Positions 9,838 through 22,100 of a stretch of DNA of 38,150 nt are shown piece after piece. Source of the DNA: Beroe ovata (taxonomy: Eukaryota; Ctenophora; Nuda; Beroida; Beroidae). Every line of letters starts with the position of its first letter. Positions within the stretch are counted from its first letter, which is position 1. Location of the stretch: NCBI GenBank assembly GCA_946803715.1, contig CAMPET010000175.1, positions 1-38,150 of the forward strand, given 5' to 3'. Made by a program: the position numbers and the translations under genes. The notes under the pieces are model-generated. The model searched no databases. It was not told the DNA's origin and saw nothing but the letters and a program-made list of their open reading frames with translations.

Positions 9838-12237
9838 TGGTATTTCTTGGGAAGGGTCCCTAAAGAAAAGCAGAAAAAGGAGAAGAGCAGAAAAGCAGAA
9901 AATCACTTTAATCGGGAGCAGGGGTCTGGGGGCGCAGCCCCCAGAAGTCAGAGGTCAAGTTCTGTACCATAGGGTGAGATCCTTCAAATTATCCCCTTAT
10001 TGCTGCCCTGATATATAACGACATTATATTACTGTATAGAAAGTTGTATCACATGTGGTTTTCATTCAATGTGCTCCTTCAAAGTAGAAGGGGTTTGGGT
10101 CGCGGCCCCTAGAAGCCAGACGTTAAGTTCTGTATGAAAGGGCGCAGTCCTAGAAAATATATTCATCAGAGGTCCACGTAGCCAGACATTTTTTTCCGGG
10201 GGGGCCCTCGACGAGCGAAGCGAGCAAGCTACGGCAGGGGTACGGGGGCCCAGCCCCCATTGGGGGCCAGGGGCGACGCCCCTGGTCGGGGGTTAGGGGG
10301 GCGAAGCCCCCCGAAAATTTTTTCAAAAATAGTGTTTTAGACGAAATCTGGTATTAAAGAAAATATCACAGCAACGAAAAAAAGAGGAGCAAAAAAGTTA
10401 TGCAAGAGCGAGGAACTGAAGAAAATGCAATGATCTGAGCCGTTGGATTCTCATTTGAATTGCAGATTATATGGCTTTTATCTTTTTAATGTTTGTCGTA
10501 GTAATGGAAATGTAGTGATTTTAGGGCAGTGACCCAATATGAGATACCCAAAGGTACTGAAACAAAAGCAGAGTATCATCTTTAATCAGGAGCAGGGGTC
10601 TGGGGGCGCAGCCCCCAGAAGCCAGACGTTACGGTCTGTATGGAAGAACGAAGTCTGAAAATTTTCATCATAGGTCCACGTAGCCGGACATTTTCCGTGG
10701 GGGCCTTGACGAAGGAAGCGAGTCGAAAATGTGCAGAAAAAAAGAAAAACAAAAGCAGAAAAACAAGAAAAACATAAGCAGAAAATCTCTTGAATCGGGA
10801 GCAGGGGTCTGGGGGCGCAGCCCCCAGAAGCCAGAGGCTAATTTCTGTTCGATAGGGTGAGATCTTTATAAGTAATCCTCTTATTTCTTCGTTACACTGC
10901 TCTGTCGTACCACGACCAGGCACGTAGCCAGACATTTTTTCCGGGGGGCCCTCGACGAGCGAAGCGTGCAAGGTACGGCAGGGGTATGGGGGCGCAGCCC
11001 CTCGGAAAATTTTTCAAAAATAGAGTGTTGTAGACGAAATCTGGTATTAAAGAAAATATCACAGTAACGAAAAAAAAGAGGAGCAAAAAAGTTATGCAAG
11101 AGTGAGGAACTGAAGGAAATGCGATGATCTGAGCCGTTACATACTCATTTGAATTGCAGATTACATGGCTTTTATCTTTGTAATGTTTGTTGCAGCAATG
11201 GAAATGTAGTGGTTTTAGGGCAGAGCCCTGATATGAGACACCCAAAGGTACTGAAACATAAGTATCATCTTTAATCAGGAGCAGGGGTCTGGGGGCGCAG
11301 CCCCCAGAAGCCAGAGGCTAAGTTCTGTTCCATAAAGTGAAATCCTTCAAAATTTGCCATTTATTGCTTTGTTACACAGGAAATAAACGGGTCTTGGGGC
11401 AATGCTCTGTTATAGAACGACATCATATGACATATTGAATAGAAAGTAGTATTCCAGTATCACAGGTCGTTTTTATTCAATGTTCTCCTTCAATTTTAAG
11501 TAGAAGCAGGGGTCTGAGGGCGCAGCCCCCAGAAGCCAGACGTTACGTTCTGTATGGAAGAACGAAGTCTTTGAAAATTTTCATCAGAGGTCCACGTAGA
11601 CGGACATTTTCCGTGGGGCCCTTGACGAAGGAAGCGAGTCGAGAATATGCTGAAAAAAAGAAAAACAAAAGCAGAAAAACAATAAAAACAAAAGCAGAAA
11701 ATCTCTTGAATCGGGAGCAGGGGTCTGGAGGCGCAGCCCCCAGAAGCCAGAGGCTAATTTCTGTTCGATAGGGTGAGATCTTTATAAGTTACCCTCTTAT
11801 TTCTTCGTTACACTGCTCTGTCGTACCACGACCAGGCACGTAGCCAGACATTTTTTCCGGGGAGCCCTCGACGAGCGAGCCAGAGGCTAAGTTCTGTTCC
11901 ATAAAGTGAAATACTTCAAAATTTTACATTTATTGCTTTGTTACACTGGAAATAAACGGGTCTTGGGGCACTGCCCTGTTATAGAACGACATCATATTGA
12001 ATAGAAAGTAGTATTCCAGTATCACTGATCGTTTTTATTCTATGTGCTCCCTCAATTTTAAGTAGAAGCAGTTTTAAGTAGAAGCAGGGGTCTGGGGGCG
12101 CAGCCCCCAGAAGCCAGACGATAAGTTCTGTAGGGAAGGGCGAGGACCTTGAAAATTTTTATCAGAGGGGGCCTTCGACGAGCGAAGCGAGTCGAGATTA
12201 TGTAGCGTGCGAAGCGAGCAAGCTACAGCAGGGGTAT
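9838..12237. mobile_element. Cluster of hAT-like element fragments
   Basis: Fragments related to the intact element at 5731-6454 are juxtaposed. Its left-end sequence (caggcacgtagccagac) recurs near 10919 and 11836, both preceded by the same taccacgac sequence. Interior motifs repeat many times, including the 21-nt hairpin at 9925, 10599, 10808, 11288, 11513, 11724 and 12091. No complementary right end (ctacgtgcctg) was seen, so the copies look truncated or nested. All reading frames through it overlap repeats and lack transposase features. Confidence 0.75.
10673..11875. repeat. Tandem duplication of transposon sequence, period 916 bp
   Basis: The sequence from ggtccacgtag at 10673 is repeated from 11589, with near identity through the A-rich gcagaaaaacaa stretch to the taccacgaccaggcacgtag junction. 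The second unit then jumps near 11876 to sequence corresponding to about 11308, so it lacks some 350 bp of the unit interior. Confidence 0.8.
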
Positions 12238-12698
12238 GTCTTACCTCAAATGGTAGCTGAATTCCGAAATGTTGTTGCACCCAGTCTGTTCACTGCGAAG
12301 TTGAGGACACCTCGTAAGACTTTGGATGTGTCTCATTCAGGATTCAATCTGTGTCGATATCGGGAAGTTGGACTTGGTCACACTGTCAGCCACAACTGAA
12401 GTTTTGTCAAGATGAGCAAGTAGACTACACTTATGTACAGTTTCATAAGCCCATCGTAAGATAGGAAAATATTACCGGAATATGTGAGCTATCATTTCTC
12501 ATGGGCGCTGGTAGAACCCAGCTTAATTGCTTATACAGTCTCACCAAAGATCTTGGGGATCTTACCTTGGTCTGGCAGGCGATAACTGCATACTGGAGTA
12601 GCCTTACCATCTGGTAGCACACATCTCTGATAGTCACAGCTAACCCCCATTGAATAGGTCACACTCTCATCTGAAATATGGTGAAGCAGCCATAATTA
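12238..12698. other. Host-derived segment within transposon sequence (probable capture)
   Basis: Transposon-family sequence lies on both sides: up to about 12237 on the left, and from about 12699 (acgttaagttctgtatggaa, also found near 10110 and 6340) on the right. Between them, 12300-12682 matches 13739-14130 in the same orientation. This looks like transduplication of a host fragment by a non-autonomous DNA transposon. An in-frame TGA in the reverse strand, where copy 2 has an open CGG codon, indicates a decayed copy if that stretch was ever coding. Confidence 0.65.
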
Positions 12699-12780
12699 GC
12701 CGGACGTTAAGTTCTGTATGGAAGGGCGAAGTCCTTGAAAATATTCATCCGAGGTCCAATTTTTTCCTAAGGGTACCTGA
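12699..12780. mobile_element. Right-hand hAT-like fragment flanking the captured segment
   Basis: Matches the interior of the 5731-6454 element near its right end (ttctgtatggaa, gaagtccttgaaaat, aattttttcc). It degenerates before a recognisable inverted terminus. Confidence 0.6.
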
Positions 12781-12828
12781 CTTGCATGCATGTGGAAGAT
12801 CCCGCCTAAAGCGAGCAGTTCTCGATCA

Positions 12829-12846
12829 CGCGCGCGCGCGCGCGCG
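12829..12846. repeat. (CG)9 microsatellite
   Basis: Nine uninterrupted CG dinucleotides, unusual in an animal genome where methylated CpG is generally depleted. It could adopt Z-DNA. No gene is adjacent. Confidence 0.9.
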
Positions 12847-12849
12847 GTG

Positions 12850-13738
12850 GTATATTGTTTCAAATCGTGCTAACGCGCTTGTCTTCACCATATAGAAAGT
12901 TCGAAAAAAAGTAACCGCGCAATCCGTTACTGTACAAAGTGTCGACAAATTTTCATTGCATAGAATCTAACCATGTGTGAAGTGATTTCTCCTATTTGAT
13001 CAATAGCTGATCAATCTGGTGCAATAGCCTATGATATTGCCAACACGAGATAAAACTGCATTGGGATACAGGCGGCCCGTGAGAGTATCATCAGTGTGTC
13101 TATGATGGAGATCTGACTAAGGGATCGAGAGATTTTACTGCTATGGCCTCTTGACAAGTCTCTGGCATTGATTTCGAGATTTACTATGTACAAGATACAT
13201 TGCACGATAATATAACTCAACAGCCACAAAGTTTGGCTCGAGTTGTAGTCCAAAACCAGGGTAAATCTCGATTTTCAATGACAATAACTATGTGGTCTAT
13301 CAGCAACCCACATTTCTATACAGATTTCATTGTTCTACACTATATTGAGTGTGGTGAATGTGGGATAGGAAGCTGAACAGCTACTCAAATTTCGCTCCAG
13401 CTGCTACGATCAATTTCTCTCATGAAATCTGTATAGAAATGTGCAATGATTCACATGGCTGTCAGAATATAGTAGTAATGATGAGGTACGAATATGCTAG
13501 AGGGCAGTCATATGGGACGAGTTGATAAGGGGTTGACTACCTACCTAGAGTACAACGGGAAAACACTGTTCTACGTTTATGTTCATGTCGGTGTGTGTCA
13601 GTTTGCAGTTAGAGGCTGAATATAAATTTAAAGCGTTACTTTGCCACATTGTTTTCACTTCGGCCATAAGATTTCTGATGATGAACGTAAGTGTGACTTG
13701 GGTTGTACTGATATTTTATTGACTGAACTAACCTGTGA
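12850..13738. other. Intergenic; 22-bp perfect inverted repeat at 13309-13443
   Basis: No supported gene. 13309-13330 (starting cacatttctatacag) and 13422-13443 are perfect 22-bp inverse complements separated by 91 bp, which suggests a small foldback element. A possible reverse-strand poly(A) signal (AATAAA on -, at 13715-13720) lies just before the duplicated segment. Confidence 0.6.
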
Positions 13739-14130
13739 GTTGAGGACACCTCGTGAGACTTTGGATGTGTCTCATTCAGGATTCAAACTGCATCGATATC
13801 GGGAAGTTGGACTTGGTCGCACTGTCAGCCACAACTGAAGTAATAGTCAAAATGAGCAAGTAGACTACACTAATGTGCAGTTTCATGAGCCCATCGTAAG
13901 ATAGGAAAATATTGCCGGAATATGTGAGCTATCATTTCTCATGGGCACTGGTAGAACAATCCAGCTAAAGCTTTATAGCTTTGTATCTTACCTTAGTGTG
14001 GCAGCTGCAGGCGATAACTTTCTTCACCCAGCATACATTGGAGTTGCCTGAACATCTGGTAGCACACATCTCTGAGAGCCACGGCTAACCCCCGTTTAAT
14101 AGGCCGCACTCTCATCTGAAATATGGTGGT
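13739..14130. repeat. Duplicated genomic segment, presumed source copy
   Basis: Second copy of 12300-12682 (offset about 1439 bp), here without transposon flanks and therefore probably the donor. On the minus strand it contains a candidate acceptor (tttcag before 14127), an open stretch ending at a splice-donor-like AAG|gtaaga near 13990, another acceptor (cttcag near 13840) and a downstream AATAAA. It may include 3' exons or 3' UTR of the small gene at 14228-14529. I could not build a phase-consistent coding model across it. Confidence 0.7.
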
Positions 14131-14227
14131 GAAAGCTTTAACTTGTTTATAGCTAGTAACCGTGTAGATTGATCATAGTAGTCTATATCCGGACTAAAAA
14201 GTGAGACTAGGAAAATCGAAAATGAAC

Positions 14228-14529
14228 TCACCATTCGACACCCTCACGGGTTTCTTTATCCAAGAACATGGAATAAGACTCATAATAGAGACTAGAGACT
14301 GCAGAGAGAAGGAAACCAATGAGTGCAGCAACAGACTTCAGTTGATCAGAACCTGAAAAAGTTAATCCTTTCAAAACATATATGCATGAACCAGAATTAG
14401 GGATTGGAAGTGGATTTAGTGACAGTCGTCAATAAACACTGCAAATTTAGAACTTACACTGATAGTGAAGCTGCTGCGTTCATCCTGTAAGCCAAAAATA
14501 TGAGGTATAGTCCCATCCGCTGCAGCCAT
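14228..14529 (-). CDS. Putative small single-pass membrane protein (64 aa)
   Basis: Two minus-strand exons join in phase: 14529-14460 (ATG start, 23 codons plus 1 base, donor gtgtaag) and 14352-14232 (acceptor tttttcag, 39 codons plus 2 bases). Reading on, the frame ends at a TGA (14230-14228) immediately after a Trp; if the gtgagt donor there is used instead, the next acceptor also creates a TGA at the junction. The protein starts MAAADGTIPHIFGLQ, has one hydrophobic helix at about residues 28-45 (VAALIGFLLSAVSSLYY) and a charged tail (DKETREGVE). I do not recognise the family. The agreement of ATG, splice sites, phase and membrane helix is suggestive, not proof. Confidence 0.42.
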
Positions 14530-14530
14530 A

Positions 14531-16147
14531 AACAAATACACAAAACCTAATCAATGATTGACAATATGAGAATCTATACTCATATTTCAAGAACAGCACC
14601 AGCTAAAATAGTTCTACTAAAATCTCAATCACAAGTGCCACGTAAACAGCAGGGCTGACGCAAACAAAGAAACGGAAACGTGTACTGAATGGCGTAGCAT
14701 GAGGTGATTTTTGAAACGTCTAGCGCTCGATTCACACCAGTGTCGAGAAGTGCGTGCGTTGGGTCTTTGTGCATTGGCGCGCGGCGCCAAATTCGAGGGA
14801 TGAAATTATGAAAAGACGAGATGAGATCAGAGATCGAAGTGCATTGCAAGATTCATTGACCAATTGCAATGACCTTGACCCACTTTGATCTTTCCAAGGG
14901 AAATTCCTTGGAGTGAGCATGGAGTATGGATTAGCATGATCAATGGCAAATGGTACTCATTGCATTTTCGCTTTTCCATCTTTCAATTTTCATGATCAGT
15001 ATCCGAGATCCTATCTTTGATTTAAGAAACAAAGATTGATATTTGATTGGCGCGGTGCAACTCAGCTCTAGCTGACAGCTCTCATCCGACGCGATGCAGA
15101 TGCCACATCGATGTTTCAGAGATGTGCTAGAGAGTAGTGATGACGAACGCGAAATTGGAAATGTGCTACATGTAGCTAGATGTGCTAGTTTTTGTTCATT
15201 TGACGCGTTGTATTGTAGGGTTTCCCTAACGTCCGCGTCGGCGCCGCGCAATTGCAATTATACGCCCGGCTTGACGACCAAATCTCGCCAGCGCCCAGCG
15301 AGGATAGGGGAAAATCTTGTCTGGCGATGCTATAGACCGCTGATGCAAGCTGCGCGCGCGTGAAGCGAAATACTCGACAGGGTCTATCATCGATCGACAA
15401 GGAGAAATCCTTCAACGCTTTGAATTGCAGGGGAGACAGAATGAAGGCTATTATCGATAGGCCTAGACATAGTATAGTCGATTGATGATAGACCCTGTCT
15501 AGAATTTTGCTTTCCCCCTACTGTCGACTCTGGGCAACTCACAACTGACTGCAAATATGCACAATGCAGCATCTCATTAGTTGATTATTGATTCTAATTA
15601 GGAGTGATGATGTATTTCATGACTTAATCTTATCTTATCTTATCTTACCTTCACTTGCATCATGATATCATCGAATCATCTCAACATAACAGTGGTTATT
15701 TTTTTATTCTATTTGTCTAATTCAGTGTTGGAATACCTTGTATATACTTTGCCTGCTCCTTATTTTACTCTGTGGATGTGATCTGAACTGTCATTAAGAA
15801 ACCACAGAGCCGCGTGCAGAGTATCTGGGTCATTCAAAGTGGGAACAAAACCAGCCATTTTACTGTGATTCAAAGATACATTCATAGTACATGTATTCTT
15901 GCTGAAGCTGAACAGAAATGACAATGCTGTCAAAGCAACAGCATCAGAAATGAGCTCCAGTTCACTATCACAGCTGTATCAGTCGTGATGGTTTGATACT
16001 TCATTCTATCGTTGTATTTCATCTGTCATCAGTTTAATAATCATACATGCCACATGATCAAATATCTCTTAGTATCTTAGTTTAATCAAGTATTTTCTTG
16101 TTCTTAACCATGCAGGTGAATGTACTGTACAATAGAAGTTCAAACTT
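14531..16147. other. Intergenic; inverted repeat at 15376-15499
   Basis: Contains CpG-rich sequence (gcgcgcggcgcc near 14778, cgcgcgcg near 15354) that could be promoter-proximal to the small gene on the left. It also has a 22-bp inverted repeat (15376-15397 and 15478-15499, 21/22 complementary, core gggtctatcatcgatcga) and a short TTATC tract near 15630. No further exon is supported. Confidence 0.55.
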
Positions 16148-19100
16148 ATGATAAATACTGCTGATATCGGTGGTTCTGCAACATGTAAAGCCTTAGCCCA
16201 GGTAGAATCTTCATTATATTAGTATAAGTGGAATTTATAATGAAGCCATCCTTTTTGATGCACCTAACAAATGAATGCAAAAATCACTTTTTCATCTTTA
16301 GGTGGTGTTCAAGATTGTAACATTCCTTTCTAATGGATATTTAATGCGCCTTGTTTCTAATGAGGTTAGAGCGGTATTAATCTTGCCATCTAATCTGAAT
16401 TTCAACCTGTTGTAATTAATCATAATTGTCTATTATTCAGGTTTTGGGGGTGGTTTATGTACGCTTGACTCTACTATATGCAACAACCCAAGTCTTGTCA
16501 AGGGAAACTGTGCGCAAGGTTTGTCTTACAAGACACTCCCTTGAACAATGGCCACATCTTATATCCCTCATTTGGATCTGTTTACCCTTCAGGTAAGGTC
16601 AATATTATATCATATGCCTTCTGCGCTAATTACTCCATGATATGCAAAATATTCAGGTTGAACCTACATTTCAGCATTGCTATAGCATTTCTACTTTCAT
16701 GTGTTTGGATTTTTCTACTTGAAGCTCCAACCCTTCCTTTCTATTCCATTGGCTGTGTTGTATTTGCAGCTTGTGCTGTTATTGAGCTTTTAGCAGAACC
16801 TCCTCATATTTATCTGATGAACAAGCAATTCTTCATGACTCAGGTACGTTCCATCATTAGCTACTCCAACATACCTTATTCACATACCATGATTAATTTC
16901 ATCACAAATTTGCAGGTTTTTGCAGAAGTTTTGGCTAATCTCAGTCAAACTTTGTTTATAGTTGTTACTGCTCATTTCTCATCTTCCCTGATTCCATTCA
17001 TTACAGGTATCTAGCTGTCATGACAATAACTGATATCCATGTACTCCACAATTATAATCTAAACTTGAGAGCATATCTATTATCTATACAATCTTAGGTA
17101 ATTTCGTGTATTCCATACTGTTTGTGGTGGTTTACTGGTCGAAATATTGGTCAGTTCGATCAAAGGAAGATACACTGTTTTATAGAAAGCTTGAGACATC
17201 GCCTGAGTACATCAGTCTGGCTGTCAGCTTCTTTAAACAGGTTCATTGTCATATCATCTTGAATAAAGATTAGCATATACAGCATCTACTGCAACGGAGT
17301 ACCGTGTAGGCAACCTTTGTCAGACACAAGGAATGATTTCAGAATTTCCAGTCCTTAAAAATCGACAGAGTGGTTTTGTGCCTAGCCTAACGAACAGGGT
17401 GGAGATTCTTCCTGTGAAAGGAATCGAAATCTTGGGGTTTCGTACAGGCCACTCTGTTGTCACCGAAGTTCAATGTCTAATCACACATTGAAATTCATTA
17501 AATGAGAGACTTATCTGTCTGAAGTTAGAGTTGATGAATGATACCATCGTATTTCTAGACAATATTGAAGCAATTGTTGACAATGGGTGAGGATTACGTA
17601 ATCACATTCTTCTCCATCATGACTTTTGCAGAACAAGGTTTGTTTACCGTGTTGATGCAGGAACTGTGACACAAGTTCCATCCCAAGAAAAACATGCGTT
17701 TTTCACCAAGCTGCTTTAATCTCAATGTTGTTTTATCAGGTGTGTTCAGTACTGTATCACGCTTATCTGCAATCGTAACAAGGGTGGGATTCAAGCACAT
17801 TGAAGAAAGCTATTTTGTTTTCTTTGCCCAGATGTTGAAAAGGGGAATGCCGCCCCATGAGCAGGTTTTAGTCTCAGTATTAGCGAGACACAGTGAGGTA
17901 GTCAACCCAGTGGCTAAATGTGAAGAATATGCGTCATGAAATTCGCAGCAAAAATTCGGCTGACAGCAAGCTACAGCCAAATATTCGATCGAAAGTTAAA
18001 GTTTTCATTAGTAAAGGTGGCTTTAACATCAATGTAATGGTAATGGTCCCAAATACAGTCTGATCACTACGCATATAGTTAAATATGCGCGCACTAGTTG
18101 TTAGTATTTAGTTGAGCCGCGACAGCGGAATAACAGCAGTATATGGACGTCATGGCCGTCGAATATCGCTGTCAGGGGCCGCTGTCATGACCACCTGTTC
18201 CTACGTGATTTTTGTGGTGTTATGAAGTAAGGGATGTTTCTCTATCACATCAGGGGCACTCTTCCATACGGAAACGAGAAGTTTCAATCGTGAACTTAAT
18301 ACTTGGNNNNNNNNNNNNNNNNNNNNNNNNNNNNNNNNNNNNNNNNNNNNNNNNNNNNNNNNNNNNNNNNNNNNNNNNNNNNNNNNNNNNNNNNNNNNNN
18401 NNNNNNNNNNNNNNNNNNNNNNNNNNNNNNNNNNNNNNNNNNNNNNNNNNNNNNNNNNNNNNNNNNNNNNNNNNNNNNNNNNNNNNNNNNNNNNNNNNNN
18501 NNNNNNNNNNNNNNNNNNNNNNNNNNNNNNNNNNNNNNNNNNNNNNNNNNNNNNNNNNNNNNNNNNNNNNNNNNNNNNNNNNNNNNNNNNNNNNNNNNNN
18601 NNNNNNNNNNNNNNNNNNNNNNNNNNNNNNNNNNNNNNNNNNNNNNNNNNNNNNNNNNNNNNNNNNNNNNNNNNNNNNNNNNNNNNNNNNNNNNNNNNNN
18701 NNNNNNNNNNNNNNNNNNNNNNNNNNNNNNNNNNNNNNNNNNNNNNNNNNNNNNNNNNNNNNNNNNNNNNNNNNNNNNNNNNNNNNNNNNNNNNNNNNNN
18801 NNNNNNNNNNNNNNNNNNNNNNNNNNNNNNNNNNNNNNNNNNNNNNNNNNNNNNNNNNNNNNNNNNNNNNGTCACAGTTAGCAAGTCACAGTTAGTGAGT
18901 CACAGTTAGTGAGTCACAGTATTAATGAGTCACAGTATAAGTGAGTGACAGTTAGTGAGTCACAGATAGTGAGTCACAGTTAGCAAGTCACAGTTAGTGA
19001 GTCACAGTGAGTCACAGTATTAGTGAGTCACAGATAGTGAGTCACAGTGAGTGAGTATTAGTGAGTATTAATGAGTCACAGTTAGTGAGTCACAGTTAGT

Positions 19101-22100
19101 GAGTCACAGTGAGTGAGTATTAGTGAGTATTAATGAGTCACAGTTTGTGAGTCACAGTGAGTCATAGTTTGTGAGTCACAGTATTAGTGAGTCACAGCTA
19201 TAATAACGTAAGAACACAGTTGCTCATATTTCCTATACCTATCTGATCATACATTGAACATGACATCTCATCAGGGAACAGGCGCCATCAGCTCGTGTCA
19301 AGATACATTGAGACACTTGTTGAGGTTTAATTTCCTGATTGGTTTATTGATTACTATCTACGGGTTTTCATACTCTAGACTTGCTTTGCTTATCTATGGT
19401 GGCCGAACATTGGCAGAATCAAGTGGTTTGTTTCCCCATTGAATGAATGATACTGACACTTGCCTCAAAAACTGACTATAAGCAGGAAACCGTTCGGTAG
19501 GGGTATTATAGTTGCTTGTCTGATGTCACTATTTCTAATAATCGCCCAGGACCAGCTTTGTTACAATGGCACTGCCTATACATCTTGATATGCGGTATCA
19601 ATGGAATCTCAGAATGTTTCTATTTTGCAACTATGTCACAGGTGACTATTAATTTTTGTAATATAGACTGTAATACTAGAAAACACGCGGAGTGAACGTG
19701 ATTTTACAAAGTTGCATTTATAATCCGACTATTTCTTCAAATTTGCACTGAAAGATGATGTTTGCTAAGTTGTCTGACATTGTGTAGCGTTGACAAAAGA
19801 GGCCCTTTTACTGTGAGTTGAAGAAGGCAACTCATGAGAAATGTGGCCACAATTCCTATCACCAAAGAGGGCAACGTAATCAAAACAGAATCACTGCAAA
19901 TGAGGTCCCTCCTTCTGTTCAATCTTCACAAAAGCCATAGCAACGCACATTTTCAGTAGAAATCTGCTCGTGCCCCAGCCCCCCTGTAAAATTGTTTTTG
20001 GCCGTTTTTTGGTGTCCCATTGATTATCGCGTTTTTGTTTTGTTAGCTTTCCAGAGCCCTCAAATCGTCATTTAGGCGTGGTTTCACGGTGGGTATGAGC
20101 TTCGAATGATCACAATGAGGGTTGATACTTTCAGTGTGTGAGTAGGAAAGATGATTTTGTGGAAAAAAGTTTCGTCAATACCAGCAAAGTTATGATTTGA
20201 GACCCTCAAAATTTGTGTATAAAAGTGTGGAGTCACTCATTTCACTTTTGCCCTGATAAACCCCTTCATAGAAGTTCGAATCTTTCCCCGTAGGGGGAAC
20301 AATGTCCGACATAAAAAGATAAAAGAATGCCAAATTATAATAGAAGCAATGGAGCCCGTCGAGAAGTCCAGATAAACGTCCATGTTTTTGATGGATCGAT
20401 ACATTATGGACCATTCTATTATAAAAAAATGTTTAATGTAGGTCAAATTCATATTCCAGATCAAGGGAGATCAATCCAACACGTTATCCAATGTGTGTGA
20501 TGATTCACTGCAAAACAGAAACTATTTATGCGAGATAAGTGACATGAGCGTCATTTCGATTTTCGTGCGCATTAAACTGCACGTGCATATCTTGTCTTCC
20601 CTATCAACAGAGGAACCAACGTTATCAAAACAGCACCACAAGAAATGAGCTCATCGCAGCCTATATGCCTCTACTTCTTGCACGTGTAACCGTCCAACGT
20701 CAATTCCACGAAAATTTAATTTCAACATTTCAACTTTAGAGATATGCTCAAGAGTCAGATAACAGGTAATATGTACACAGATACACATTTAGTTGATACA
20801 TTGACTATGATTCAGGCCGAAGTGGAGTGTTACAATAAGAAGTTGCTGCCATTTTCAGCCTGTTTCCTCCTCCTCTCATTTATCCTCTCTACAGTGCTTG
20901 GTGCCACAGGATTCGTATTAGCTAATATGGCTAACATGGGAATCCGAATCTTCTACAGTATGAGGTATGCAGCAGAAGTATCCAGTTATAGATATCACTC
21001 ATAATCTTCTGACAAATACAGCTAGTACTGCTTCAGTATTAGTGTGTAAGTATTTTCACTGAAAAACGAGAAAGATAGCAGATAAGTAGTTAGGTTAAAC
21101 AAGTAAATGCTTCATTGCATACTTTTTCGTTTGGTTCAGACATTTTTGATTTGGTCGAAGAGCTATACTGAAGCTATATTAGAAGTTTCAAGTCAATGTT
21201 TTGATCCGTTTCTCAGAGTCAACGCTTTGGCTAACAATATGTCTCTTCACAAGTTCGGGCTTCTCTGCTATCGTACTCCTCATAGCAGACACCTCCAAGC
21301 ATTCCACTCACTGCTGAATGGAATTCCTGCACCACAAGCTCTAAACAAGAAATCGTTCCATCCAAAAGAGTGATCGATCTGGATGTCCACCAGAGCCCAG
21401 GCCTCATGTGGGTTACACAAGTCTCCGAGGCCGTTCAAAGTGCTAATAAGATCGCTAACTGGGTCCTCAGTGTCTATGTTGACAGATCAAAGCATGGTGA
21501 AAAGGAGCATGGTGAAAAGGAGATTGGAGTGGGATTCCCAGTCTGGATTCCGCTGACCATAGCTGAAATCAAGATGCTGGAGTCGACACAACGTGTCTTC
21601 ACCAGACACATCTCTGGCTGTTATGGGCTCTCCTACTGGGAAAGACTCGAGTACTGCGATCTGATGTCACTACAAGGAAGAAGTGAGCGCTATATCATCA
21701 TCCATGTCTGGAAAATCATCCATGGTGCTGCCCCTAACGACACCGGACTGAAGTTCGATGAGCACATCCGTTTCGGAACAAGATGTCAAGTCCCTCCCCT
21801 CCCAAAGAAATTTGCTGCTACCGCATTTTACGATTCCTCGTTTGTGGTAATAGAGCCAAGACTGTGGAACATCCTCCCTCGCAGTGTCACTTGTGCTCCG
21901 TCCCTAGAGTCATTTAAAACCAGGCTGACGTCCCAGTTCCCACATTTTGATAAAGTTTCCAGATCAACCTCCGGTACCCGGGTATACAACTCCCAACACA
22001 AACTCAACAAATGGTCTAGCTGGGATTTCCGGCAAAAATATATGAATGGTTTGGTTAGGTTTTTGGAATCTATCCCTAGAAGCTCACTAAACTGGTCAGA

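Noticed and set aside
10582-11771. Overlapping 66-129 aa frames on both strands
   Set aside because: They fall within hAT-like transposon fragments, contain the G/C hairpin, and show no transposase motif.
12443-12637. Minus-strand open frame in the captured segment
   Set aside because: Part of a duplicated fragment flanked by transposon sequence; the corresponding stretch in the donor copy is not phase-consistent with any gene model.
13641-13838. Plus-strand 65-aa frame
   Set aside because: It overlaps the duplicated segment and a probable minus-strand 3' region; no family match or start context.
18201-18895. Three long frames across 18201-18895
   Set aside because: They are mostly n; the gap has no coding information.
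20742-20766. A 26-nt stretch flanked by ag and gtaata in RFT1 intron 10
   Set aside because: Including it would shift the frame; the flanking exons already join in phase and match the family without it.
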